From assembly GCF_947489255.1 (NCBI RefSeq), contig NZ_CANLCY010000002.1:620001-684000 (forward strand): 64,000 nt of DNA, in the 5' to 3' direction. A program made the translations under genes and the position numbers. Below the pieces are notes generated by a model. That model was not told the origin of the DNA. It searched no databases and saw nothing but the letters and a program-made list of their open reading frames with translations. Positions 33,090 to 41,354 of this stretch are shown here, piece after piece. The stretch comes from an uncultured Microbacterium sp. (GTDB lineage: Bacteria; Actinomycetota; Actinomycetes; Actinomycetales; Microbacteriaceae). Position 1 is the stretch's first letter. Each line of letters begins with the position of its first letter.

Positions 33090-33731
33090 GTGACTTCGAC
33101 CGCTCGCTTCCTCGTCGTCCTCGACGCCGATTCGACCCTCATCCGCAACGAGGTCATCGAACTCCTCGCCGACGAGGCGGGCCGCGGGGCCGAGGTCGCC
33201 GCCGCCACCGAGGCGGCCATGCGCGGAGAGGTCGACTTCGCCACGAGCCTCCGCTCGCGCGTGCAGGCGCTCGCGGGCGTGTCGACCGACGCGTTCGCCC
33301 GCGCGGTCGCTCGCATCCAACCGACCCCGGGCGTGCGCGAGCTCGTCGCCGCCGTCCACGAGCGCGGCGGGGTCGTGGGCGTGGTCTCGGGCGGCTTCCA
33401 CGAGGTGCTCGACACCGTCGCCCCCGACCTCGGGGTCGACGTCTGGCGCGCGAACCGCCTGGTCGCGACCGACGGCGCGCTCACCGGCGAGGTCGACGGC
33501 GACATCGTGGATGCCACGGCCAAGGCCGAGACGCTGCGGCGTTGGGCCGACGAGCACGGGGTCCCCCCGCGCCTCACCTTCGCGATCGGCGACGGGGCGA
33601 ACGACCTCGAGATGATGAAGGCCGCGGGCCTGGGCCTCGCCTTCAACGCCAAGCCCGCTGTGCGCGAACGCGCCGACCTCGTCGTCGGCGACGTCGACCT
33701 GGCTCAGGTCATCGCGCTGCTGCCCCGCTGA
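33090..33731 (+). CDS. serB: Phosphoserine phosphatase (HAD family)
   Basis: A 213-residue HAD phosphatase: motif [11 protein letters not shown] (nucleophile Asp12, acid/base Asp14), motif [13 protein letters not shown] (Ser), motif III Lys in [12 protein letters not shown] and motif [13 protein letters not shown]. It lacks an ACT domain. It catalyses the last step of serine synthesis. The GTG at 33090 lies 7 nt after TAGGGT, so the mRNA is probably leaderless. Divergent from luxS. Confidence 0.92.
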   Translation: MTSTARFLVVLDADSTLIRNEVIELLADEAGRGAEVAAATEAAMRGEVDFATSLRSRVQALAGVSTDAFARAVARIQPTPGVRELVAAVHERGGVVGVVSGGFHEVLDTVAPDLGVDVWRANRLVATDGALTGEVDGDIVDATAKAETLRRWADEHGVPPRLTFAIGDGANDLEMMKAAGLGLAFNAKPAVRERADLVVGDVDLAQVIALLPR

Positions 33732-33827
33732 GCGCGCGAGCTCGTCGGGTGCGTCCGACGGGATCCCGCGTGGCGCGACCGGCGGAGGTCGACCCGCCCG
33801 CGCGCCCGACATCGGGGGCTCTGGCCG

Positions 33828-33850
33828 ATGTCGGAGGGGCGTCCTACGCT
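33828..33850 (+). promoter_or_regulatory. PafBC (RecA-NDp)-type leaderless promoter, second alpha/beta hydrolase
   Basis: ATGTCGGAG (33828-33836), 8 nt, TACGCT (33845-33850), 6 nt, ATG at 33857. In addition a perfect inverted repeat, CCGACATCGG (33806-33815) and CCGATGTCGG (33825-33834), overlaps the upstream box. Confidence 0.72.
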
Positions 33851-33856
33851 GCCGAC

Positions 33857-34534
33857 ATGGACGTCATCCTCGTACCCGGTCTCTGGCTCGACGCATCGTC
33901 GTGGGACGCGGTGCTGCCCTCGCTGCGCGCCGCGGGGCATCATCCGCACGCTCTCACCCTCCCGGGTCCCGCCGTCGGCGACCTCGTCATCGACGACTGG
34001 GTCGACGCCGTGGTCTCCGAGATTCACCGCGTCGACGCCCCGGTGGTTCTCGTCGGACATTCCGGCGGCGGCAACGTCGTGTGGGGAGCCGCCGATCGTC
34101 GCCCCGACCGCGTGCAGCGGGTCGTGCTGGTCGACACGGTCGTCCCGCCCCCGGGCGCCATGATCTCGGAGTTCCCGATCGACGACGGCGTCGTCCCCTT
34201 CCCGGGGTGGGACTTCTTCGACGACGACGACGTCTCCGACCTCGACGACGACACCCGCCGACGTACCGCCGCGCAGGTGGTCGACGTGCCCGGTCGCGTT
34301 CCGAGTTCGCCCCTGACCCTCACCGACGAGCGGCGCTACGACATCCCCCTCACCGTGCTGTCCGGACGCCTCGACGCCGAGACGCTGCCGCGGATGCTCG
34401 CCGAGTGGGAGGCCTTCGCTCGCGAGTTCTCCCGCGTGCGAGACGCCGAGGTGATCCACCTCGACACCGGCCACTGGCCGCAGTTCTCGCAGCCCGAGCG
34501 CTTCGCGGAGCACCTGGTCGCCGCGGTGCGGTGA
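33857..34534 (+). CDS. Alpha/beta hydrolase (second, with damage-type promoter)
   Basis: A 225-residue small alpha/beta hydrolase: [16 protein letters not shown] at the N-terminus (oxyanion region), nucleophile elbow GHSGGG (Ser69) and a C-terminal His in [13 protein letters not shown]. Short esterase/lactonase-like form resembling the salicylate-esterase/RsbQ-like group; substrate unknown. It is not closely similar to the hydrolase at 22.6 kb, yet it shares the same promoter geometry. It starts directly after the -10 region without a ribosome binding site. Confidence 0.88.
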   Translation: MDVILVPGLWLDASSWDAVLPSLRAAGHHPHALTLPGPAVGDLVIDDWVDAVVSEIHRVDAPVVLVGHSGGGNVVWGAADRRPDRVQRVVLVDTVVPPPGAMISEFPIDDGVVPFPGWDFFDDDDVSDLDDDTRRRTAAQVVDVPGRVPSSPLTLTDERRYDIPLTVLSGRLDAETLPRMLAEWEAFAREFSRVRDAEVIHLDTGHWPQFSQPERFAEHLVAAVR

Positions 34535-34559
34535 CGGGCTTCGCGTCATGAGCGGAGCC

Positions 34560-34631
34560 GTGACGAGCGGCGAAGTGACGCGCGGGGCCGTGACGCGCGG
34601 CGACGTGACGCGCGGCGGCGTGACGTGTGGG
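34560..34631. repeat. 15-bp tandem repeat (GTGACGCGCGGCGRC)
   Basis: Five units start at 34560, 34575, 34590, 34605 and 34620. They occupy the convergent gap between the hydrolase and fabG. An open frame runs through it but has no family-like sequence, so I do not call a gene. Confidence 0.85.
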
Positions 34632-34688
34632 CACCGTCAGGGGCCGCACCATTACGAGCGGCGATGCGGCGAGCGGCCCGGGACGGAG

Positions 34689-35399
34689 TCAGTGCCCCAT
34701 GCCGAGGCCACCGTCGACCGGGATGACGGCACCCGAGATGTAGGCCGCGTCGTTTCCGGCGAGCCAGGTCACGACGCCGGCGACCTCGTCGGGCGAGGCG
34801 AACCGACCCGCGGGGATGTTCTTCTTGTACTCCGCCTGCGTGTCGGCGGGCAGCTCCGCCGTCATGTCGGTCTCGATGAAGCCGGGGGCGACGACGTTCG
34901 CCGTGATCCCGCGTCCACCCAGCTCGCGGGTCAGCGAGCGGGCGAAGCCGACGAGCGCGCTCTTCGACGCGGCGTAGTTGATCTGTCCGGCCGAGCCGTA
35001 CAGACCCACGACGCTGGAGATCAGGATGACGCGACCCCAGCGCGCCTTCAGCATGCCCTTCGATGCGCGCTTGACGACGCGGAACGCCCCACCGAGGTTG
35101 GTGCTGACGACGCTGTCGAAGTCGTCTTCGCTCATGCGCAGCAGAAGCGTGTCCTTCGTGACGCCGGCGTTCGCGACGACGACCACGATCGGACCGAGCT
35201 CGGCCTCGACCTGCGAGAAGGCGGCGTCGACGGCCGCCGCGTCGGTCACGTCGGCGCGCACCGTCAGCGTTCCCTCGGGGCCCTCGCCCGAGCGCGCGGT
35301 GACGGCGACCTTCCATCCTTCGGCGACGAAACGTTCGGCGATGGCGCGACCGATCCCCCGGTTCCCTCCGGTGACGACGACGACGCGGTCCTGAGACAT
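34689..35399 (-). CDS. fabG: 3-oxoacyl-ACP reductase (short-chain dehydrogenase)
   Basis: A 236-residue SDR: NADP-binding TGGNRGIGRAIAE, VANAGV, catalytic Ser in LISSVVG, the YAASK catalytic pair, and the C-terminal ISGAVIPVDGGLGMGH typical of FabG/MabA. It reduces 3-ketoacyl-ACP in fatty-acid synthesis. No enoyl reductase is adjacent. ATG at 35399 with AGGAGTT about 6 nt upstream; a TAGGCT box further up may be the -10. Confidence 0.92.
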   Translation of the reverse strand: MSQDRVVVVTGGNRGIGRAIAERFVAEGWKVAVTARSGEGPEGTLTVRADVTDAAAVDAAFSQVEAELGPIVVVVANAGVTKDTLLLRMSEDDFDSVVSTNLGGAFRVVKRASKGMLKARWGRVILISSVVGLYGSAGQINYAASKSALVGFARSLTRELGGRGITANVVAPGFIETDMTAELPADTQAEYKKNIPAGRFASPDEVAGVVTWLAGNDAAYISGAVIPVDGGLGMGH

Positions 35400-35599
35400 G
35401 ACGGAACTCCTGGGCTTGCGAGAGACGGAACCGCCTCAGCCTACCGACAGCGCACTGCGTGCCCCTCGCCCGGCGGTGATCGTCCGTGCTCGCCGGGGTC
35501 TCCGCGTCGCGATGAGTCACCATTGCGCACCGCCCGCGGGGTTTGACACGGGCCGAGCGCCGCTGAAACGCTGGAGTGAGCGCGACGAAAGGGAACACC

Positions 35600-36346
35600 G
35601 TGAGCGACGACCGCACCCCCGCCCCGAACCAGCCCGAGCACGCGACGGGGGCCGACGCTTCCGCCCCCGACACGTCGGGATCGCCCTACGCGCCGCGCGA
35701 CGAGGCGGCGGGTCGCGACGCCACCACGAGTGGTTCGTCGGATGCGACCAGCACCCCCGACGCTCCCGTCTCCGACGCGCCGCCCGCGTACGGCGAGCCC
35801 GCGCCGGTGGATCCGGCGCCCTCCGACGGCGCTTCGGCGCCCTCGGCCTCCGACGCCGCACCCGCCTTCGGCGCGGCGCCGTCCGGCCCTCCCGCGTACC
35901 CCGCTCCCGCCTCCGGCGAGCCCGCCACCCCGCCCTATGACACCACCGGCGCCTCGAGCTCCACCTACGGCGCCCCCGCCTACGGAGCTCCGACCCCCGG
36001 CGCCCCCGCGTACGGCGCCCCGGCCTACGGCGGATCGGCGTACGGCGCCGCCTCGTACGGCTACGGCACCGCCCCGGCCCGCACGAACCCCCTCGCGATC
36101 GTCTCGCTCGTGGCATCCCTCGTGGGGATCTTCGTCATCCCCGTGATCGGGCAGATCGTGGGCATCGTCACCGGACACATCTCGCTCAAGCAGATCAAGA
36201 CGTCGGGCGAGCGCGGGCGCGGAATGGGACTCGCCGGCCTGCTGATCGGCTACATCAGCCTCGGACTCGCGGCACTGCTCATCGTCGGCTTCATCATCCT
36301 GGTCGCGGTCAGCGCCGGGGCGTCGGGCTCGCGATACGGCGTCTGA
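35600..36346 (+). CDS. DUF4190 membrane protein with Pro/Ala/Tyr-rich N-terminus
   Basis: A 248-residue protein. Residues 1 to about 155 are disordered and low-complexity, ending in repeats of the type YGAPAYGAP. Two hydrophobic helices form the DUF4190 unit (NPLAIVSLVASLVGIFVIPV, then GLLIGYISLGLAALLIVGFI) around GIVTGHISLKQIKTSGERGRG. Function unknown; the tyrosine/proline-rich cytoplasmic region may mediate protein contacts. The GTG at 35600 is preferred because GAAAGGGA lies 5-6 nt upstream. Confidence 0.85.
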   Translation: MSDDRTPAPNQPEHATGADASAPDTSGSPYAPRDEAAGRDATTSGSSDATSTPDAPVSDAPPAYGEPAPVDPAPSDGASAPSASDAAPAFGAAPSGPPAYPAPASGEPATPPYDTTGASSSTYGAPAYGAPTPGAPAYGAPAYGGSAYGAASYGYGTAPARTNPLAIVSLVASLVGIFVIPVIGQIVGIVTGHISLKQIKTSGERGRGMGLAGLLIGYISLGLAALLIVGFIILVAVSAGASGSRYGV

Positions 36347-36480
36347 GCCCTCCGCGGGCGGATCGCCACGCCAGGGTCGCCGCGACGCCTCTGCGTCGGC
36401 GGCAGCGAACGCGCCGCGCGCAGGCGACGGACCCGGGGGTCGTCGACGCCCCGAACACGCCGACCGCGAGCGACGGGGCG

Positions 36481-36502
36481 GGGCTGTCGGAACCGTCAGC
36501 CC
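36481..36502. terminator. Short hairpin downstream of the DUF4190 gene
   Basis: GGGCTGTCGGAACCGTCAGC.. folds as GGGCTG-t-CGG/CCG-t-CAGCCC with a two-base turn. No T-run follows. It could terminate the DUF4190 transcript. The remaining gap to 36627 holds only a perfect 10-bp palindrome TGTCATGACA at 36556-36565 of unknown role. Confidence 0.4.
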
Positions 36503-36627
36503 GTCCCAATCGCGCGAAGCGCACGGCCCCGACGATTCCCCGGTCCCGTCCCTCTTGTCATGACATCGAGAAGACCGTTCCCCGAACGCGCCGACCCCGG
36601 TCCGCACGGGCGTACCCTGAGACCACT

Positions 36628-37002
36628 GTGAAGACCAACCGCGCCGCCCAATCCGCGACGTCGCTCCCCAAGGCTCCCCGGGAGGACGCCGACAGCCGTT
36701 TCGCCAAGTACATGGTGATGATGGGGATCCGCATCGCGTGCTTCATCGCGATGGCGGTCGTCACGCCCTACGGCTGGTATACGTTCGTCTTCGCGGCGGG
36801 GGCCATCTTCCTCCCCTATCTCGCGGTCATCGTCGCCAACGTCGGTCAAGACGCGGCCGACACCACCGCGATCAGTCCCGAGCGTGCGATCGAAGCGCCG
36901 CGTCCCGCACCCGCGGCCGCCGCGGCCGCGTCCGACGGCCCCGTCGTCATCCGCATCGCCGAGACCCCGCGCCTCGACGCGCCCCGCGACGACCGCCCGT
37001 GA
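36628..37002 (+). CDS. DUF3099 membrane protein
   Basis: A 124-residue protein with two transmembrane helices (GIRIACFIAMAVVTPYGW and YTFVFAAGAIFLPYLAVIVAN) and a hydrophilic, alanine/proline-rich tail. DUF3099 is conserved in actinobacteria, with no known function. The GTG at 36628 follows TACCCT by 9 nt, so little or no leader is likely. Its stop overlaps the next start (GTGA at 36999-37002), so the two are translationally coupled. Confidence 0.85.
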   Translation: MKTNRAAQSATSLPKAPREDADSRFAKYMVMMGIRIACFIAMAVVTPYGWYTFVFAAGAIFLPYLAVIVANVGQDAADTTAISPERAIEAPRPAPAAAAAASDGPVVIRIAETPRLDAPRDDRP

Positions 37003-37355
37003 GCGACACCACCCCCCGTCACGCGCCCCGGGGCGACGTGCCCGTGAGTCGTACGCACCCGAGCGAAACCTTCGCGAGCGACGCCACCCCGAGCGACGCC
37101 ACCCCGAGCGGCGCACCCCGGGGCGACGCGCCCACGGGCGGCGCACCACGGGACGACGCACCAGCCGAGTGTTCCCGGGCCGGATGCCGCGACACCGCCG
37201 TCTGGGCGATCCGCTGGCGCAATCCGCGGATCCACACCGCCGATCGCCGCAAGACCTGGGTCGCGTGCGACGAGCACGTCGCCTATCTGCGCGAATTCCT
37301 GACGGCGCGCGACTTCCCCGTCGAGGTCGGTGCTCTCACGGGCGAATCGGTCTGA
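36999..37355 (+). CDS. Small putative zinc-binding protein of unknown function
   Basis: A 118-residue protein. The first 60 residues are low-complexity (units such as SDATPSDATPSGAPRGD) encoded by roughly 15-bp repeats. The conserved C-terminal part has CSRAGC, then WAIRWRNPRIHTADRRKTW, then CDEH and FLTARDFPVEV: a Cys-x4-Cys and Cys-x2-His arrangement suitable for one zinc ion. It is coupled to DUF3099 and lies just upstream of SURF1. I do not recognise a characterised family. Confidence 0.8.
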   Translation: MSDTTPRHAPRGDVPVSRTHPSETFASDATPSDATPSGAPRGDAPTGGAPRDDAPAECSRAGCRDTAVWAIRWRNPRIHTADRRKTWVACDEHVAYLREFLTARDFPVEVGALTGESV

Positions 37356-37432
37356 GCGTCCGTGCGACGTACCCTGGTTGACGTGGATGCACGACCCGGA
37401 GTGAGCGCGGCCCCCGAGCGCGGAGCGTCCGC

Positions 37433-38323
37433 ATGAGCGCCCGCGAGATGCCCGCCCTGGGCCGCTGGGCGATGTACGTCGGCGTCGCGATCCTCTTCGC
37501 CGTCGCGTGCGCGTTCCTGTCGAACTGGCAGTTCTCCCGCAACGCCGAGCGCAGCGAGCAGCTGCAGCTCGTCGCCGACAACTACGACGCCCCGGCCGTC
37601 GCCCTGGGCGACCTCCTCGCCCCCGGCGCCGATCTCACCCCGTCCGACGAGTGGCGGCCCGTACGGCTGGAAGGGCAGTACCTCGCCGACGAGCAGCTCC
37701 TCGTGCGCAACCGCGCGCACGGTGGCTCGGCCGCCTACGAGCAGCTCGTCCCCTTCCGACTGACCGACGGACGCGTCTTCCTCGTCGACCGCGGCTGGCT
37801 CCCGCCCGGCAACCGTCAGGCCGACCCCGACGAGATCCCCGCCCCGCCCTCGGGAGACGTGGTCGTCGAGGTGCGATTGCGTCCCGGCGAGGCGGCGCCC
37901 ACCTCGGGCCGCACGGCCGAGGCCGGGCAGGTGCCGACGATCAACCTCGGCCTCGTCGCCGCACAGACGGGACCGCTCGAACAGGGTGCGTACGGACTGC
38001 TGATGTCGGAGACCCCCGCCCCGGCATCCGCTCCCTTCCCCATCGATCCGCCCAGCAACGACCCGGGGCCCTACCTGTCGTACGCGATCCAGTGGATCCT
38101 CTTCGCCATCATGGGCTTCGCCTTCATCACCTACGTGATCGTCAACGAGCGCAAGCTCCGCCGAGAAGAGGCCGACGACGACGAGTCCCCCCTCACCGCG
38201 GCCGCATCCACGCCGTCCTCGGGCGAGCGCCGCCGGATCGACCCGGTGGCCCTCCACCGCTCGCGCAAGCGCCCGAAAGACCGCGACGCCGACGACGAGG
38301 ACGCCCTGCTCGACGCACGCTGA
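37433..38323 (+). CDS. SURF1-family cytochrome c oxidase assembly protein
   Basis: A 296-residue membrane protein with two transmembrane helices (about residues 12-32 and 222-244) flanking the SURF1 periplasmic domain; WRPVRLEGQYLADEQLLVRNR, VFLVDRGWLPPG and the C-terminal helix YAIQWILFAIMGFAFITYVI are typical. SURF1 helps insert haem a into subunit I of aa3 oxidase. The haem A enzymes CtaA and CtaB are encoded further right in this window. ATG at 37433; possible -10 TACCCT about 60 nt upstream. Confidence 0.92.
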   Translation: MSAREMPALGRWAMYVGVAILFAVACAFLSNWQFSRNAERSEQLQLVADNYDAPAVALGDLLAPGADLTPSDEWRPVRLEGQYLADEQLLVRNRAHGGSAAYEQLVPFRLTDGRVFLVDRGWLPPGNRQADPDEIPAPPSGDVVVEVRLRPGEAAPTSGRTAEAGQVPTINLGLVAAQTGPLEQGAYGLLMSETPAPASAPFPIDPPSNDPGPYLSYAIQWILFAIMGFAFITYVIVNERKLRREEADDDESPLTAAASTPSSGERRRIDPVALHRSRKRPKDRDADDEDALLDAR

Positions 38324-38407
38324 ACCGGAGCGGATGCCGAGCCCGGACGCGCTGAGGCGCCGTGAGGCGGACGGATGCCGCCGGTCACGGCATCCGGTCC
38401 GGGGCGA

Positions 38408-40006
38408 TTACGCGAGCGTGATGAGGTCCGCGTAGTCGCGACCCCAGATGTCCTCGACGCCGTCGGGGAGGATCAGCACGCGCTCGGGGTTGAGCGCCTC
38501 GACGGCGCCTTCGTCGTGCGAGACGAGGACGACCGCGCCCTCGTAGTGCGCGAGCGCCCCCAGGATCTCCTCGCGCGAGGCGGGGTCGAGGTTGTTCGTC
38601 GGCTCGTCGAGCAGCAGCATGTTCGCCGACGACACCACGAGCGTCGCGAGCGACAGACGCGTCTTCTCGCCGCCCGACAGCACGCCCGCGGGCTTGAGCA
38701 CGTCATCCCCGACGAAGAGGAACGACCCGAGCACCTTGCGCGCCTCGGTCGCCGTGATGTGCGGGGCCGACGACATCATGTTCTCGAGCACCGAGCGGTT
38801 CACGTCGAGGTTCTCGTGCTCCTGCGCGTAGTAGCCGATCTTCAGGCCGTGCCCGGGCTCGAGCTGACCGGTGTCGGGCTGGTCGACGCCGGCGAGGATG
38901 CGCAGCAGCGTCGTCTTGCCCGCACCGTTCAGGCCCAGGATGACCACGCGCGAACCGCGGTCGATCGCGAGATCGACGTCGGTGAAGATCTCCAGCGATC
39001 CGTACGACTTCGACAGACCGGATGCCATGAGCGGGGTCTTGCCGCACGGTGCCGGCTTGGGGAAGCGGAGCTTGGCGACCCGCTCGTCCTGACGCACGTC
39101 GTCGAGGCCCGAGAGCATCTTCTCGGCGCGGGCGACCATCTGGTGCGCCGCCGCGGCCTTCGACGCCTTGGCGCCGAAGCGCGCCGCCTGCAGCTGCAGA
39201 GCGGTCGCCTTCTTCTCGACGTTGGCGCGCTCCTTCTTGCGGCGCTCCTCGTCCGCGACCCGCTGACGCAGGTAGTTCTTCCAGTTCATGTTGTAGACGT
39301 CGATGACCTGGCGGTTGGCGTCGAGGTAGAACACGCGGTTCACCGTCTCGCCCACCAGTTCCACGTCGTGCGAGATCACGATGAGCCCGCCCTTGTAGCC
39401 CTTGAGGAACTCGCGCAGCCACACCACGCTGTCGGCGTCGAGGTGGTTGGTCGGCTCGTCGAGGATCATCGTCTGCGCGTCCGAGAACAGGATGCGCGCG
39501 AGCTCGATACGGCGTCGCTGACCACCCGACAGGGTCTTCAGCGGCTGATCGAGGATCCGGTCGGGCAACGACAGGTTGTGGGCGATGGATGCCGCCTCGG
39601 CCTCCGCCGCGTATCCGCCCGCGGCTTCGAACTGCTCGGTGAGACGGGCGTACTTCTTCATCGCCTTGGCCGCGACCGCGGCATCGTCGTCGCCCATCGC
39701 CATCGACGCCTCGTGCATGCCGAGGGCGAGCGAGCCCAGGCCGCGCGCGTCGAGGATGCGGGTGCGCGCGAGCATCTCGGGGTCGCCCGAGCGCGGGTCC
39801 TGCGGCAGGTAGCCCAGCTCGCCCGAGCGGTCGACGCCGCCGTTCGAGGGCAGCAGGTCGCCGGCGAGCACCTTCGTCAGGGTGGTCTTCCCGGCGCCGT
39901 TGCGCCCGACGAGGCCGATCTTGTCGCCGTCGGAGACGCGGAACGCCACGTCGGACATGAGCACGCGGGCACCCACGCGGATCTCGAGGTCGTGCACGGC
40001 GAGCAC
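38408..40006 (-). CDS. ABC-F family ATPase (ribosome-associated)
   Basis: A 532-residue soluble protein with two ABC domains: GRNGAGKTT and signature LSGGQRRRIELARI with DEPTNHLD in the first; GLNGAGKTT, LSGGEKTRLSLATL and DEPTNNLD in the second, joined by a charged P-site-tip linker (RVADEERRKKERANVEKK). ABC-F proteins act on the ribosome in translation or antibiotic protection, not in transport. I chose the GTG at 40006 (protein starting MLAVHDLEIRVGA); a TATACT -10 lies about 60 nt upstream. Confidence 0.9.
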   Translation of the reverse strand: MLAVHDLEIRVGARVLMSDVAFRVSDGDKIGLVGRNGAGKTTLTKVLAGDLLPSNGGVDRSGELGYLPQDPRSGDPEMLARTRILDARGLGSLALGMHEASMAMGDDDAAVAAKAMKKYARLTEQFEAAGGYAAEAEAASIAHNLSLPDRILDQPLKTLSGGQRRRIELARILFSDAQTMILDEPTNHLDADSVVWLREFLKGYKGGLIVISHDVELVGETVNRVFYLDANRQVIDVYNMNWKNYLRQRVADEERRKKERANVEKKATALQLQAARFGAKASKAAAAHQMVARAEKMLSGLDDVRQDERVAKLRFPKPAPCGKTPLMASGLSKSYGSLEIFTDVDLAIDRGSRVVILGLNGAGKTTLLRILAGVDQPDTGQLEPGHGLKIGYYAQEHENLDVNRSVLENMMSSAPHITATEARKVLGSFLFVGDDVLKPAGVLSGGEKTRLSLATLVVSSANMLLLDEPTNNLDPASREEILGALAHYEGAVVLVSHDEGAVEALNPERVLILPDGVEDIWGRDYADLITLA

Positions 40007-40261
40007 AGCGAACGTCCGTTCAGTCGGGGATGGGGAACAGGCCGAGAAAGGCCAGCCACCCAGTATACGGCGCGCCCCTGCGAACCCGTCGACAGCCTCG
40101 TCCGCAGCGCGCATCCACCACTGCGGTGACGCACCGGACGACCCGGGATGCCGACTCCTGGGCACGACGAACACCCCGGCTCCCGGGTGTCTCGGCGTCG
40201 AGACGATCCCCCGCCCGGGTGGCATCCGGGTTTGCGTTCTCACCCGGCGACTGACCTAAAC

Positions 40262-40280
40262 TAAGCCTATCCTTACCTAA
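40262..40280 (+). promoter_or_regulatory. DtxR/IdeR-like iron box before the siderophore operon
   Basis: TAAGCCTATCCTTACCTAA matches the 19-bp iron-box consensus TTAGGTTAGGCTAACCTAA at 13 positions. It lies immediately downstream of a TAAACT -10-like element (40257-40262) and just before the AGGAGG of the binding-protein gene, where a bound repressor would block transcription. Confidence 0.65.
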
Positions 40281-40297
40281 CACGCAGGAGGCTCTTC

Positions 40298-41329
40298 GTG
40301 TCCCGATTCCGCGCTCTGGCGGCCCTCGCCGTCGGTTCCGCCCTCGTCCTGACCGGCTGCGCCGGCACCTCCGCCGCCCCCGGCGAGCAGGGAGCCGCGT
40401 CCGACGACGCCGGCTTCCCCGTCACGATCGAGAACGTCTTCGGCGAGACCACCATCGACGCCAAACCCGAGCGCGTCGTCACCGTCGACTGGGGCAACCA
40501 GGACGTCGCCCTGGCTCTCGGCGTCGTGCCGGTCGCCATGCCGAAGGTCACCTACGGAGACGAGGACGGCGACGGACTCCTTCCCTGGACCAAGGACAAG
40601 CTGGCCGAGCTCGGCGCCGAGACGCCCGTGCTGATGGACGAGTCGAACGGCTACGACTACGAGGCCATCGCGGACGCCCAGCCCGACGTCATCCTGGCCG
40701 CCTACTCGGGCATGACGCAGGAGCAGTACGACACGCTGAGCAAGATCGCGCCGGTGGTCACCTACCAGGACGTCGCCTGGGGCACCACCTGGCAGCAGAT
40801 GACGGTCCTCGACGGCACCGCCCTCGGCCTCAAGGACGAAGCGGACGCGCTCGTCGCCGAAAAGGAGGAGCACATCGCCGCCGAAGCGGCGAAGTACCCC
40901 GCCCTCGCGGACAAGAAGTCGCTGCTGACCTACTTCGACCCGACGAACCTGTCGACCCTCGGCTTCTACAGCACGCTCGACCCGCGCATGGGATACCTGC
41001 AGGAGCTCGGACTGGCCCCCTCCTCCTACGTGTCCGAGGAGTCGGCCGCGTCGGAGACCTTCTGGTTCACCCCCAGCACCGAGCAGATCGAGAAGTTCGC
41101 CGACGTCGACGTGATGGTCGCCTACGGCAGCGACGACATGATCGCCGCGATGCAGGCCGACCCCCTGCTGTCGAAGGTGCCCGCCGTGAAGAACGGCGCC
41201 ATCGCCGTGGTCGAGGACAACTCGACCCTCTCGTCTGCGATCACGCCGACCCCCCTCAACATCGGCACCAGCTACGGCGACGACTACATCGCGCTGGTGG
41301 GCGCGGCCGCCGAGAAGGCGGCGTCCTGA
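40298..41329 (+). CDS. Iron-siderophore ABC transporter, substrate-binding lipoprotein
   Basis: A 343-residue class III periplasmic-type binding protein. A lipoprotein signal ends in the lipobox LTGC (Cys21). The body shows FPVTIENVFGETTIDAKPERVVTVDWGN (split: start FPVTIENVFG, then KPERVVTVD) and the FecB-like helical backbone. It would capture ferric hydroxamate or catecholate siderophores at the cell surface. GTG at 40298 with AGGAGG about 7 nt upstream. First gene of a four-gene uptake operon under an iron box. Confidence 0.94.
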   Translation: MSRFRALAALAVGSALVLTGCAGTSAAPGEQGAASDDAGFPVTIENVFGETTIDAKPERVVTVDWGNQDVALALGVVPVAMPKVTYGDEDGDGLLPWTKDKLAELGAETPVLMDESNGYDYEAIADAQPDVILAAYSGMTQEQYDTLSKIAPVVTYQDVAWGTTWQQMTVLDGTALGLKDEADALVAEKEEHIAAEAAKYPALADKKSLLTYFDPTNLSTLGFYSTLDPRMGYLQELGLAPSSYVSEESAASETFWFTPSTEQIEKFADVDVMVAYGSDDMIAAMQADPLLSKVPAVKNGAIAVVEDNSTLSSAITPTPLNIGTSYGDDYIALVGAAAEKAAS

Positions 41330-41354
41330 TGCACGCCTCCCGTCCGTCGGCGCG

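Noticed and set aside
29679..33731. Very long open frame (over 1300 codons) crossing glgA, glgC, luxS and serB
   Set aside because: It is a GC-rich antisense or shadow frame; only its last 213 codons (serB) show a protein family.
34540..34680. A gene in the 15-bp repeat region
   Set aside because: The reading frame is only repeat translation, without family similarity or a ribosome binding site.
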